Assembly: GCF_004684095.1 (NCBI RefSeq)
Contig: NZ_SRII01000012.1
Coordinates: forward strand, 1-64,000
Reading direction: 5' to 3'
Origin: Hymenobacter sp. UV11
GTDB taxonomy: Bacteria > Bacteroidota > Bacteroidia > Cytophagales > Hymenobacteraceae
DNA length: 64,000 nt
The notes below the pieces were generated by a model. It ran no database searches and was not told the origin of the DNA. It saw only the letters and a program-made list of their open reading frames with translations. Numbering within the stretch: the first letter of the stretch is position 1; every line of letters starts with the position of its first letter. The position numbers and the translations under genes are program-made. Shown here piece after piece: positions 8,905 to 17,379 of the stretch.

Positions 8905-9070
8905 ATGAGTAGTTGAGTAAGTGAGTAAATGGCTCGGCTTCCTTAAGGAGCCGAGCCATTTTTGCGCTTGGTAGGTTTGCTACCTTCGCTTGCCTTTCGC
9001 TACTTCCACACCATGCTCACCACCCTCCCACCGCCTAATAACTTACTCACTTACTCACCTACTCATTTAC
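8901..9070. repeat. Inverted repeat of GAGTAAGTGAG words linking queA and ispD
   Basis: Left arm 8901-8928 and right arm 9043-9070 (28 bp each, one mismatch) face each other. The queA stop codon is in the left arm; the right arm encodes residues 11-19 of IspD. A separate terminator hairpin lies between the arms, so the structure is nested. Confidence 0.85.
8931..8963 (+). terminator. queA terminator
   Basis: GGCTCGGCT / AGCCGAGCC stem with the inner CCTTAAGG, followed by ATTTTTG on the plus strand. Confidence 0.8.
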
Positions 9071-9762
9071 CGCCCCGCTACGCCGTCATCGTGGCCGGGG
9101 GTAGCGGGCTGCGCATGGGTGCCGACCGGCCCAAGCAGTTTCTGCTGCTGCGGGGCGAGCCGGTGCTACTGCACACGCTGCGGCGCTTTGCCGAGCCGGC
9201 GCTGGGCGTGGCGCAACTGGTAGTAGTGCTGCCGTTTGACCAGCTCGATTATTGGCGACAACTAGCTGCCGAATACAGAGTTAACATTCCTCACCAGCTG
9301 GTGGCGGGCGGGGCTACGCGCTGGGCTTCGGTGAAAGCTGGGCTGGCCGCCCTACCCCCCGATGCGCCGGCGGGCGCGCTGGTGGCCGTGCACGATGGCG
9401 TGCGGCCACTCATTACGCCGGCCGTGATTGAGGCCGCCTACCAGGCCGCCGCCGCCCACGGCGCGGCGGCGGTGGCGGTGCCGCCCAAAGACTCGGTGCG
9501 GCTGCTGGGCGCGGCTGGCTCGTCGCCGCTCGACCGGCGCCGCCTGCGCCTGATGCAGACGCCCCAAACCTTCGACCTGGCGCTGCTGCGCCGCGCCTAC
9601 CGCCTGCCCGAGCTGCCTACCTTCACCGACGATGCCAGCGTGGTGGACGACCTGCACCCCGTGCAGCTGGTGGAGGGCGACTACCGCAATTTAAAAATCA
9701 CCACGCCGGAGGATTTGCTACTGGCCGAGGCTCTCCTAAATCACGGATTACACGGATTTTAG
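9013..9762 (+). CDS. ispD: 2-C-methyl-D-erythritol 4-phosphate cytidylyltransferase
   Basis: A 249-residue enzyme of the MEP isoprenoid pathway that makes CDP-methylerythritol from CTP and MEP. The nucleotide site reads VIVAGGSGLRMGADRPKQF (residues about 24-42), and VHDGVRPLI and TPQTFDLALLRRAY are typical. The ATG at 9013 is the only good start, yet the family fold begins at RYAVIVAGG. The roughly 20 residues before it, and the last six residues with the stop codon, are encoded by palindromic repeat arms, so both termini look acquired. Symbol and function are secure; the start is probable. Confidence 0.94.
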   Translation: MLTTLPPPNNLLTYSPTHLPPRYAVIVAGGSGLRMGADRPKQFLLLRGEPVLLHTLRRFAEPALGVAQLVVVLPFDQLDYWRQLAAEYRVNIPHQLVAGGATRWASVKAGLAALPPDAPAGALVAVHDGVRPLITPAVIEAAYQAAAAHGAAAVAVPPKDSVRLLGAAGSSPLDRRRLRLMQTPQTFDLALLRRAYRLPELPTFTDDASVVDDLHPVQLVEGDYRNLKITTPEDLLLAEALLNHGLHGF

Positions 9763-9918
9763 CGGATTTCACGGATTTTGTGGACGATTCGCAAATCAGA
9801 ATTTATTGCACAAGAAAGGCCACCTACTTAGGTGGCCTTTCTGCTTTATCGAACTTACCAGCTTTGTCAGCGCCGTCCACAAAATCCGTGAAATCCGCTA
9901 AAATCCGCGTAATCCGTG
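9742..9918. repeat. Inverted repeat of AATCCGTG words after ispD
   Basis: 45-bp arms at 9742-9786 and 9874-9918 with a single mismatch, enclosing a bidirectional terminator. The left arm supplies the last six codons (HGLHGF) and stop of ispD; the right arm ends two bases from the stop codon of the convergent lipoprotein gene. A third copy of the same words lies at 19783-19834. Confidence 0.9.
9813..9842. terminator. Bidirectional terminator between ispD and the lipoprotein gene
   Basis: AGAAAGGCCACCT / AGGTGGCCTTTCT, 13-bp perfect stem with a 4-base loop and A/T ends that work in both directions. It is nested inside the AATCCGTG inverted repeat. Confidence 0.8.
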
Positions 9919-9919
9919 G

Positions 9920-10771
9920 TCAGCGGAGCGTGATGGTGCGGGTATGGCCGTTGACGGTGACGGTGGCGATGTTGTCGCAAGCTTGGGTGCCGGTGGGGTC
10001 GTAGTCGAGCAGCATTGCCTTTTGTTTGGAATTGGTAATCGCTACCGTGCCGGCCACGAAATGCCGGGCGCAGCCGATAGCAAATTTCTTGATAAGAGGC
10101 TGTTGAATAGTGGCTTCGAAGGCAGTATTGCGCCGGTTGGTACCTGTGAGCGAGCCCGTAATGCTGTAGGCATCGTCCAGGATAGTGCGGGTGCCGAAGC
10201 CCGCGGTGCGGGTGTAGCGGCGCTGCGACGTCCAAGAGGCGGTGCCCCCGTTATTAGCAAAGATGATGCTGGCGTTTTGCACGCTCAAATCGAACGAGCC
10301 GCTGCCGAGGCTGGTGAACACGCGCGTGCCCAGGTGCTGGTTATCATTCACGAAGTAGCTGAGCAGGTTGACGGTCGTGATGGCGCCGGCTTGGCGGTAG
10401 GGACCGCTGAACACGGCCACGATTTTGCCCCGGCGGTAGCGGCCGTCGCGGCACAGGCAGTTGGTGGGTCCAAAGTCGAGGGTGAGTGTGCGGGTGGCGG
10501 CGTCGTAGGTGCGGGTAGCGCAGCCCGAGAGCAAGGCGGGCAGTTCGGTGGCATCGGCCACGGTAGGGCTGGCCGAGTCGGTAGCATCCTGCGGGGAAGC
10601 GGCCTCGACGAGGTCGGCGGTGGTAGCGTTTTCCTCGTTGCCCTGGCCCATATCCTCGGCCGAGGTAACGTCGTCGGCCACTATGTCGGCGCGGCGGCAG
10701 CTGGCAGTGAGAAGCAGGCCGCTGGCCAGCGCGGCATAAGCCAAGGAACGGAAGGTAGGGAAGCGGTGCAT
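9920..10771 (-). CDS. Hypothetical lipoprotein
   Basis: A 283-residue protein with a lipoprotein signal peptide (hydrophobic stretch 10-22, lipobox LTASC with Cys25). An acidic, low-complexity stretch to about residue 75 is followed by a beta-rich domain with repeated Thr-rich strands (RTYDAATRTLTLDFG, GCATR, GKIVAVFSG, and near the end TVNGHTRTITLR). Cys residues recur (GCATR, NCLCRDG, IGCARHF, TQACDN), perhaps as disulphides in the periplasm or on the surface. I do not recognise the family. It is convergent with ispD. Confidence 0.75.
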   Translation of the reverse strand: MHRFPTFRSLAYAALASGLLLTASCRRADIVADDVTSAEDMGQGNEENATTADLVEAASPQDATDSASPTVADATELPALLSGCATRTYDAATRTLTLDFGPTNCLCRDGRYRRGKIVAVFSGPYRQAGAITTVNLLSYFVNDNQHLGTRVFTSLGSGSFDLSVQNASIIFANNGGTASWTSQRRYTRTAGFGTRTILDDAYSITGSLTGTNRRNTAFEATIQQPLIKKFAIGCARHFVAGTVAITNSKQKAMLLDYDPTGTQACDNIATVTVNGHTRTITLR

Positions 10772-10994
10772 ACGGGGCAGCAGAGTGATGGTGAAATAGG
10801 ATTTTGTTGTAGCTGAGAGCCGCGCGGCGGGCTGAAGTTTAACGGGCAGCCAAAGGAAATGCCACGCTGCCTGAACCGCGCAACCACGAAGTAGCGCTGG
10901 CTATCAAGCAGTTATTAAATCAACAAAAACCTTTGGCTAATTCACTCGTAATCAGACACCTTATCACCCCAATCTTTTCTTTTTCCCTTTTCCC

Positions 10995-11660
10995 ATGAAC
11001 CGTTTTCTTTTGCCTCTGCTGGGCGCCGCCCTTTTCGCCCTACCCGCCTGTAATTCTGAAAGCGATACCAAAGGCCAGGGTTTCTCCGAAACCACGAAGC
11101 CGGGTACCGCTACCGAAACGCCCGCCGCGACGATGCCTGAAGGCGCTGGAAAACCCGCCGACATGCCCGCCGCCACCGGCTCGGCCCCAACCAAAGGCCA
11201 GCCTGACCCCTATGGCCCCACGGCCCCGCACGCCACCGACGCCGAGTTTATGCAGTCGGCCGCGCATTCTGACCAGAATGAGATTCAGCTTAGCAAAATG
11301 GCCTTGGCCAAGGGCGTGACGGGCGATACCAAAAGTTTCGCCGAGAAAATGCTGGCTGACCACGCCAAGAGCACGGCTGCCCTCAAGCCCATTGCCGCCA
11401 AAGCCGGCGTGACACTGCCCACTGACATGGATGCCGACCACCAGAAAATGGCGCCGGTAATGCAAGGCCTGTCGGGCAAAGCTTTTGAGGACCGCTACCT
11501 GCAGCAAATGCAGGCCGACCACCAAAAAACGGCCAATACGCTGGCCGCGCATCAGCAAATGACCAAAAACCCGGCCCTGATGGGCTGGATTACCGCAACG
11601 CTACCCGTGGTGACCGAGCACCTGGGCATGGCTACCAGCGATGCCCGCATGAAGATGTAG
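10995..11660 (+). CDS. DUF4142-domain lipoprotein
   Basis: A 221-residue lipoprotein: signal with ALPAC (Cys19), then a Pro/Thr/Gly-rich linker to about residue 72. A ferritin-like helical DUF4142 domain follows (DAEFMQSAAHSDQNEIQLSKMALAKG; SFAEKMLADHAKSTAALKPIA; DRYLQQMQADHQKT). These proteins are periplasmic four-helix bundles of unknown function, widespread in Bacteroidota and Proteobacteria and often linked to stress or envelope phenotypes. It is a single gene ending at the strong hairpin 11791-11846. Confidence 0.88.
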   Translation: MNRFLLPLLGAALFALPACNSESDTKGQGFSETTKPGTATETPAATMPEGAGKPADMPAATGSAPTKGQPDPYGPTAPHATDAEFMQSAAHSDQNEIQLSKMALAKGVTGDTKSFAEKMLADHAKSTAALKPIAAKAGVTLPTDMDADHQKMAPVMQGLSGKAFEDRYLQQMQADHQKTANTLAAHQQMTKNPALMGWITATLPVVTEHLGMATSDARMKM

Positions 11661-11790
11661 GTAGCTGTGCAACACGAACGGTTCCCCTAAGCTGCTGCTG
11701 CGCAAAAGGCTGTGCCCATGCGGCAAACGCACCTAAGCACAGTTGAAAAGCTTCGGAACAGCTTGAACACGAACTAATAACGTTGTCCTC

Positions 11791-11846
11791 CTACCCCATA
11801 AGAAAGCCTCCGCGTTAACGAACGCGGAGGCTTTCTTATGGGGTAG
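11791..11846. terminator. Perfect 26-bp bidirectional terminator hairpin
   Basis: Arms 11791-11816 and 11821-11846 are perfectly complementary with a 4-base loop. The core AGAAAGCCTCCGCG with A/T flanks serves both the DUF4142 gene (plus) and ytxJ (minus). The outer ends carry the CTACCCC / GGGGTAG word. Confidence 0.9.
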
Positions 11847-11854
11847 GGCGGGGG

Positions 11855-12208
11855 CTACTTAGCCGCTACGGCCGCACCGGCTTCGCTGAGGCGAATGCCC
11901 ATGTGCGAGGCATGGTAGCGCACCTCACCACCCTGAATCATAAGCATTTGCGGCGATTGGTGCTCGACGCCAAACTCGCTGGCAATCTGGCCCGAGATGG
12001 GGCGGTAGCGCAGCAAATCGAGGTAGTAAATAGTGGCATCGGCGGGCAGCGAGGCATCGGGCCACTGGCGCTCGACCTTAGACTTGGCCGCCGCGCTGAT
12101 AGAGCAGGTAGTACTATGCTTGAAAATAAGTACCGGATGCTCGTGCGACTCTTGCACGATGGATTGTAGCTGAGCAGCGTCGGTGAGCGGAAGCCAGGGG
12201 GTAGCCAT
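11855..12208 (-). CDS. ytxJ: Monothiol bacilliredoxin YtxJ
   Basis: A 117-residue thioredoxin-like protein. LIFKHSTTCSISAAAKSKVE carries the single active Cys35 in the TCSIS motif of the YtxJ/BrxC family, which removes bacillithiol from S-bacillithiolated proteins in the cytosol. The C-terminal QSPQMLMIQGG contributes a cis-Pro-type loop. The presence of bshC at 24.9 kb shows that bacillithiol is made here. Confidence 0.88.
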   Translation of the reverse strand: MATPWLPLTDAAQLQSIVQESHEHPVLIFKHSTTCSISAAAKSKVERQWPDASLPADATIYYLDLLRYRPISGQIASEFGVEHQSPQMLMIQGGEVRYHASHMGIRLSEAGAAVAAK

Positions 12209-12289
12209 AGAGAGTAGAAGCTAAAATTCAGGTTTATATGTCGCTAGTGGGGGTAGCAGCCCCGCACAGTAGGTCCTTTAACTACGCAG

Positions 12290-12592
12290 CTAGGGCTTGG
12301 GTTCGTTTTTGACCCGGCGCCGCAGACCCAGAAACCCGGCTTCGCTGCCGCGGGGGCGGCCGTGGCGGTCGAAGCGCGGCTCGCCGGCCACGCGGGGGCC
12401 GGGCGCGGTGCCGCCGCGCTGCAACTGCTGGCGCGTCACGTCGAGGTGGCTGTCCTGGTAAGGCAGGTCGGTGCTACGGGCTTCGCGCAGGGCACGGCGG
12501 TTGTCGGCACGCTGGCGGGCCGGGCTGGTGGGCGCAATCTGCGCCTGGGCGGCAGTAGCCAGCAGCAGGCTACCGAGCAAGAGACGAAGCAT
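12290..12592 (-). CDS. Small secreted hypothetical protein
   Basis: A 100-residue protein with a signal peptide ending near AQAQ (residue 18) and a very basic, Arg-rich mature part (RQRADNRRALREARS, RQQLQRGG, FLGLRRRVKNEPKP). No family recognised. It follows the 216-residue lipoprotein gene on the same strand after 26 bp, so the two may be one transcript. Confidence 0.6.
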   Translation of the reverse strand: MLRLLLGSLLLATAAQAQIAPTSPARQRADNRRALREARSTDLPYQDSHLDVTRQQLQRGGTAPGPRVAGEPRFDRHGRPRGSEAGFLGLRRRVKNEPKP

Positions 12593-12618
12593 GGGCGGCA
12601 GGATAGGGGGTAGGAAGG

Positions 12619-13269
12619 CTATTGGTGGCTACCGTCGGGGGCAGGCTGCGTGGGGTCGGGCTTCGGAAGGGGTGCTTTTTTATCCTTGGCCTTCTTCTCT
12701 GGTGCTTTGGGCGCCGGGGCGGGGGTAGGCTCGGCGGGCTGCGTGGGGTCGGGCGCGGGCGCGGCGGGCAAGTCCTTGGTGCGAGCTGGGGCCGGGTCCT
12801 TGGCGTCTTTCCCGTGGTTTTGGTGGCCTTTTTTGCGCAGCTTACGGTTTTCGCGGCTAGCCTCGCGCGGGGTCAGGGGGCGGGTATCGTAGTGGTGCAG
12901 CTGGCGGCGGTTGTCCTCCAAGCGGTTCAGGGTGCTCTTTTTCACGAGGCCCTGCTTGTCGTATTTGAGCTTGGTACCCTCTGGCAAGTCGCTGTACGAC
13001 ATCGTTTTCTTCTTCTCATCGGCCGCGCCCGCGTCGGCCCCCGCGCCATCGGTAGCCGTGGCTGAGGTCGCCTCCATGGCCTTGAGCGAGGTGCCCTTGT
13101 GGCGCGCTTTTTCGGCAGCTTTCGCCTTGGCCTTAGCAGTGGCGCTGAGGGGGGGGGTAGGCAGCCGATGCGGGTGAAAAACCCGGTCGTATACCGCGCA
13201 GCTGCCCAGCAGCCCCAGCAGCACGGGCAGCAGCAGCACCCGCAACCACGGCGTTGATAAAGCCTTCAC
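12619..13269 (-). CDS. Hypothetical lipoprotein, Lys/Pro/Ala-rich
   Basis: A 216-residue lipoprotein with lipobox LLGSC (Cys24). The mature part is low complexity, with a middle section KYDKQGLVKKSTLNRLEDNRRQLHHYD and a C-terminal third made of Pro-Ala-Thr-Lys repeats (DPTQPAEPTPAPAPK). The tail resembles a periplasmic spacer. No family recognised; the probable partner is the small basic secreted protein downstream. Confidence 0.65.
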   Translation of the reverse strand: MKALSTPWLRVLLLPVLLGLLGSCAVYDRVFHPHRLPTPPLSATAKAKAKAAEKARHKGTSLKAMEATSATATDGAGADAGAADEKKKTMSYSDLPEGTKLKYDKQGLVKKSTLNRLEDNRRQLHHYDTRPLTPREASRENRKLRKKGHQNHGKDAKDPAPARTKDLPAAPAPDPTQPAEPTPAPAPKAPEKKAKDKKAPLPKPDPTQPAPDGSHQ

Positions 13270-13322
13270 AACGAGTAATAATAGGACGTTAAATAACTAA
13301 GATAAGGCCAGTTCGGGCCACG

Positions 13323-15344
13323 CTAATAGTCGCGCAGCGCCCGCAGCTGCTCGCGCAGCCGCTGCTGCGGCAAAAACCCTGCCTCAAGCTGCGGCGCAAA
13401 AGGCACGGCTGTGTCGAGCGAGGCCACGCGGCGCACCGGCGCGTCGAGGTTACTGAAGCAATTTTCGGCTATCCAGGCCGCGATTTCACCGCCCAGGCCG
13501 CCAGTCAGCGTGTCTTCGTGCAGGATGAGCACGCGGCCGGTTTTGCGCACCGAGCGGCCCACAGCCTCGGTATCCCAGGGCAGCAGCGTGCGCAGGTCGA
13601 GGATATCAGCCTGAATTTCCAGCTCCTTGCACGCCGCCAACGCCCAGTGCACGCCCATCCCGTAAGTAATGATGCTCAATTCCTTACCCTCCTGCGCCAG
13701 CGCGGCCTGGCCGATGGGGGTAGTGTAATACGCCTCGGGCACCGGCCCGCTCAGCGAGCGGTAGAGCAGCTTATGCTCGAAGTACATGACCGGGTTGGGG
13801 TCTTCGAAGGCAGCGCAGAGCAGGCCCTTGGCGTCGTGCGGGTTGCTGGGATACACCACTTTCAGGCCCGGCACGTGCGTAAACCACGCCTCGTTGCTTT
13901 GGCTGTGGAAGGGCCCGGCGGCCGTGCCCGCGCCGGTGGGCATGCGCACCACCACGTCGGCGTTCTGCCCCCAGCGGTAGTAGCTTTTGGCTAAGTTATT
14001 GACAATTTGGTTAAAACCGCAGGTCACGAAGTCGGCAAACTGCATCTCCACCATCGCCTTCTTGCCCCGGATGCTCAGGCCCAGCCCCGCGCCCACAATG
14101 GCCGACTCGCAGAGCGGCGTGTTGCGCACCCTACCCTTCCCAAACTCGGCCACGAAGCCCTCGGTAATCTTAAACACGCCGCCATACTCGGCAATGTCCT
14201 GGCCCATGAGCACCAGCTCGGGAAAGCGCGTCATGCTCTGCCGCAGCCCCTGCTGAATGGCGTCGATGAAGCGAATATCTTTAGTTATGAGTTCTGAGTC
14301 AGCAGTTGTGAGTTGTGTATCAGCCTGACTCACAACTTCTAACTCAGAACTCATAACTCCCCGCAGGGGCGCATACATATCGGCCAGCTCGGCTTGGTCG
14401 TCGGCGAGGGGGGTAGGGGCCGCTTCCGATTCCTGCCAGCCCCGCTCAATTTCCTGCTTAATGCCCTCGCGCACCTGCACGCGGGCCGTTTCGCTGAGAA
14501 TACCTTCGCCCAGCAGCCACTTTTCGTAGTTTTCGACCGGGTCTTTCTGGGCCCACTCCTGCAGCAGTTCGGCGGGCACGTACTTGGTGCCGCTGGCCTC
14601 CTCGTGGCCGCGCATCCGGAACGTGAGGGCCTCGACCAGCACCGGGCGCGGGTTTTGGCGCAGGTCTTCGGCCAGCGTTTTTATTTTTTCATAGACTTCG
14701 AGCACGTTGTTGCCGTCAATCTGCACCGCTTCCATGCCATAGGCGGGCCCTTTATCCACAAACGACCCGAACCGAAACTGCTCATTGCTGGGCGTGCTGA
14801 GGCCGTAGCCGTTGTTTTCGACGAGGAAAATAACCGGCAGCTGCCATACCGCCGCCACGTTGAGGGCCTCGTGAAAATCGCCCTCGCTGGCCCCGCCGTC
14901 GCCCGAGTAGGTGAGCGTTACGCGGGGCTTTTTGTCCAATAAATCGGCCAGCGCGATGCCGTCGGCCACGGCCAATTGCGGGCCGAGGTGCGAAATCATG
15001 CCCACAATGTGGTGCTCGTTGGTGCCGAAGTGGAAGCTGCGGTCGCGGCCCTTGGTGTAGCCTGTGGCCTTGCCCTGCCACTGCGCAAACAGCCGCCCCA
15101 GCGGCACGCCCCGCGTCGTGAACACGCCCAGGTTGCGGTGCAGCGGCAAAATATACTCATCGGCGTGGAGCGCCAACGTGCTGCCCACCGAAATAGCTTC
15201 CTGCCCGATGCCCGAAAACCACTTGCTCACCTTGCCCTGCCGCAGCAGAATCAGCATTTTTTCCTCAATCAGGCGCGGCTTTAGCAGCTCGCGGTAGAGG
15301 CGCAGAAGTAAGTCGTTGGGGTAGGCGCGGCGGTCAAAGGTCAT
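13323..15344 (-). CDS. Fused alpha/beta E1 component of a 2-oxoacid dehydrogenase
   Basis: A 673-residue protein from the ATG at 15344. The N-terminal half is the E1-alpha thiamine-diphosphate domain with TYSGDGGASEGDFHEALN and VENNGYGLS (the GDG...N cofactor motif). The C-terminal half is E1-beta (MGQDIAEYGGVFKITEGF, GKKAMVEMQFADF, RTLLPWDTEAV). Such fusions in Bacteroidota decarboxylate branched-chain or other 2-oxoacids and hand the acyl group to an E2 lipoyl protein; the E2 and E3 genes are not here. Between the halves, residues LEVVSQADTQLTTADSELI are encoded by a palindromic repeat (14283-14358) that keeps the frame. Confidence 0.92.
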   Translation of the reverse strand: MTFDRRAYPNDLLLRLYRELLKPRLIEEKMLILLRQGKVSKWFSGIGQEAISVGSTLALHADEYILPLHRNLGVFTTRGVPLGRLFAQWQGKATGYTKGRDRSFHFGTNEHHIVGMISHLGPQLAVADGIALADLLDKKPRVTLTYSGDGGASEGDFHEALNVAAVWQLPVIFLVENNGYGLSTPSNEQFRFGSFVDKGPAYGMEAVQIDGNNVLEVYEKIKTLAEDLRQNPRPVLVEALTFRMRGHEEASGTKYVPAELLQEWAQKDPVENYEKWLLGEGILSETARVQVREGIKQEIERGWQESEAAPTPLADDQAELADMYAPLRGVMSSELEVVSQADTQLTTADSELITKDIRFIDAIQQGLRQSMTRFPELVLMGQDIAEYGGVFKITEGFVAEFGKGRVRNTPLCESAIVGAGLGLSIRGKKAMVEMQFADFVTCGFNQIVNNLAKSYYRWGQNADVVVRMPTGAGTAAGPFHSQSNEAWFTHVPGLKVVYPSNPHDAKGLLCAAFEDPNPVMYFEHKLLYRSLSGPVPEAYYTTPIGQAALAQEGKELSIITYGMGVHWALAACKELEIQADILDLRTLLPWDTEAVGRSVRKTGRVLILHEDTLTGGLGGEIAAWIAENCFSNLDAPVRRVASLDTAVPFAPQLEAGFLPQQRLREQLRALRDY
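14283..14358. repeat. Palindromic element inserted in frame in the E1 gene
   Basis: Arms 14283-14313 and 14328-14358 (31 bp, two mismatches, 14-base centre) are made of the ATGAGTTCTGAGT / AGTTGTGAGT words otherwise seen between genes. The element lies in the linker between the alpha and beta domains. Confidence 0.88.
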
Positions 15345-15511
15345 GGGGCAGGGTAGGGCAGGTTGGGGCGGACAAAGGTAGCGGCCACTGTTGGGGCGCA
15401 CTGCTAATGCTGGCTACAGCGGGTTATATAGTCGGCACGCACACTATTTTCAGCCATTGCACTGTTAAATTTGCTTTAGCATCCAGCTAATTTTTGCCCT
15501 CCTCACTTGCT

Positions 15512-16750
15512 ATGATTCACTTTCAGGAATTTACCCTGGCCAACGGGCTGCGCTGCCTAGTACACGAAGATTTTACTACCCCCCTCGCCGTACTCAACAT
15601 CCTGTACGATGTGGGCTCGCGCGATGAGAACCCCGACCGCACCGGCTTTGCCCATTTATTTGAGCACCTGATGTTTAGCGGCTCCGTGAACGTGCCCAAC
15701 TACGACGAGCCGCTGCAAAAAGTGGGGGGCGAAAACAACGCCTTTACCTCGCAGGACATCACCAACTACTACCTCTCGCTGCCGGCCACCAACCTCGAAA
15801 CCGGCTTCTGGCTTGAAAGCGACCGCATGCTGGATTTGGCTTTTTCCGACACTGGCCTCGACGTGCAGCGCAAGGTGGTGGTGGAGGAATTCAAGCAGAA
15901 CTACCTCAACCAGCCCTATGGCGACGTGTGGCTGAAGCTCAAGCCCTTAGCCTACACTACCCACCCCTACCAGTGGAACACCATCGGCAAAGAAATCCGG
16001 CACATTGAGGAAGCCGACATGGCCGACGTGCGGGCGTTTTTCCGGCAGCACTACGCGCCCCAAAACGCCATTCTGGTAGTGGCCGGCGCCGCCTCGCTGG
16101 CCGAAGTGCAGCGTATGGCCGAAAAGTGGTTTGGGCCCATCCCCGGCGGGGTGCGCCAGCCGCGCCAGCTACCCCAGGAGCCGGTGCAAACCGAGGCCCG
16201 CCGCGCCACCGCCACCGCCCCGGTACCGCTAAGCGCCCTCTACAAAGCCTACCATATGCCCGCCCGCCTCGACCCGCGCTACCACGCCGTGGACCTGCTC
16301 GGCGACCTGCTGGGCCGGGGCAAGTCGAGTCGCCTGCATCAGCGCTTAGTGAAAGACCTTCAGCTGTTTAATAATATCTCGGCATCGGTAACGGGTGCGC
16401 TCGACCCTGGCCTTTTCGTGGTCAGCGGCAAGCTCAATGCCGGCGTAGCCCTCAAAGAAGCCGACCGCGCCGTCGAAACCGTAGTGGCCGAGCTACTACG
16501 CGACGAAGTACCCGCCGATGAGCTACAAAAAGTAAAAAACCAAGCCGAAGCGGGCCTGGTTTTTGGCGAAATCGAGTTGCTGAACCGGGCGCTGGCCCTG
16601 GCCATCGGCAAGCTGCTGGGTAATGCCAACCTCGTAAACGAAGAGCCCGCCCAGCTGCAAGCCGTAACGCCCGCCGACCTACGCGCTGCCGCCGAGCTGG
16701 TGCTGCGCCCCGAAAATTGCAGCACGCTCTATTATCAAGCAGCAGAATAA
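15512..16750 (+). CDS. M16-family zinc metallopeptidase
   Basis: A 412-residue protein of the pitrilysin/insulinase family. The inverted zinc motif HLFEH (His48, Glu51, His52) and the downstream acidic ligand in VVVEEFKQNY (about residue 125) are present, so the N-terminal half is catalytic. The C-terminal half (from about residue 200; LYKAYHMPARLDPRYHAVDLLGDLLGRGKSSRL) is the second M16 domain. The ATG at 15512 gives a family-like start; a TTG at 15494 is possible but unlikely. No signal peptide is seen, so it is probably cytosolic or exported by another route. No second M16 gene sits next to it. Confidence 0.9.
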   Translation: MIHFQEFTLANGLRCLVHEDFTTPLAVLNILYDVGSRDENPDRTGFAHLFEHLMFSGSVNVPNYDEPLQKVGGENNAFTSQDITNYYLSLPATNLETGFWLESDRMLDLAFSDTGLDVQRKVVVEEFKQNYLNQPYGDVWLKLKPLAYTTHPYQWNTIGKEIRHIEEADMADVRAFFRQHYAPQNAILVVAGAASLAEVQRMAEKWFGPIPGGVRQPRQLPQEPVQTEARRATATAPVPLSALYKAYHMPARLDPRYHAVDLLGDLLGRGKSSRLHQRLVKDLQLFNNISASVTGALDPGLFVVSGKLNAGVALKEADRAVETVVAELLRDEVPADELQKVKNQAEAGLVFGEIELLNRALALAIGKLLGNANLVNEEPAQLQAVTPADLRAAAELVLRPENCSTLYYQAAE

Positions 16751-16768
16751 GCTACGAATAACTACTAT

Positions 16769-16885
16769 CGTCTGTCAGGCTCATCTGGCGTCCGCTTGTC
16801 GAGGCATCTTGGCCGCTTCCATCCAACGATACAGCCAAGATGCCTCGACAAGCGAACGCCAGATGAGCCTGACAGACGTTTTTTT
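16769..16885. repeat. Long hairpin CTGTCAGGCTCATC type
   Basis: 45-bp arms at 16769-16813 and 16834-16878 with one mismatch and a 20-base loop, followed by a run of seven T on the plus strand. It lies between convergent genes and can act as terminator of the M16 gene. It belongs loosely to the set of long palindromes in this window. Confidence 0.88.
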
Positions 16886-16918
16886 GTGCGATTTTTAATT
16901 CAGTAACGAGCCTATTAA

Positions 16919-17236
16919 TTACTTAGGGGTAGCAAGGCTGGTTTTGGTGCGGCCCGTGCCGGCGTTGTGGCCGGCGGCGGGGCCGTCGTAGGGCGGCGTA
17001 TTTTTACCGTTGTCCTTCACAATTACCGGCTCACCGGGGGCAGCGTACACGTTGTTGCTGGCACCGTTATTATTGGTACCCCGCAGAGGGTCAGCGGCGC
17101 GGGCGGCGGGCGAAGTGCTGGGTACCATGCGCGGCGCGGGCTTGCGGCTTTTCTGGGGAGTTGTTTGGGCAGTGGCCGGCTGGGCGAGCAGCGCCACCCC
17201 CAGCAGGGGTAGGGCGAGAATGCGAAGGAGCGTCAT
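16919..17236 (-). CDS. Small secreted hypothetical protein
   Basis: A 105-residue protein with a clear signal peptide (LLRILALPLLGVALLAQPATAQ, cut near residue 23). The mature part is short, polar, rich in Asn/Pro/Thr and has no recognisable fold (TNNNGASNNVYAAPGEPVIV). It resembles the neighbouring 146-residue secreted protein in layout and may share its regulation. Confidence 0.6.
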   Translation of the reverse strand: MTLLRILALPLLGVALLAQPATAQTTPQKSRKPAPRMVPSTSPAARAADPLRGTNNNGASNNVYAAPGEPVIVKDNGKNTPPYDGPAAGHNAGTGRTKTSLATPK

Positions 17237-17379
17237 AATGATTGATTTATAGCAAGTTGCCGGCAGCCATTAATTAGTTTGGCCAGCCGGCCGGGTAGGG
17301 CTTTTACGCAGAACGGCCACGAAAGGCTAGCTTCCGTGGCCGCAACCATAGTGGCAGAAAAAAGGGAGAAAAGCAGGGC

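Noticed and set aside
8901..9918. CRISPR array
   Set aside because: The repeated words are inverted arms and short degenerate units, with no regular spacer-repeat period and no cas genes.
11661..11790. Possible RNA gene between DUF4142 and the terminator
   Set aside because: No tRNA cloverleaf or known RNA motif could be drawn.
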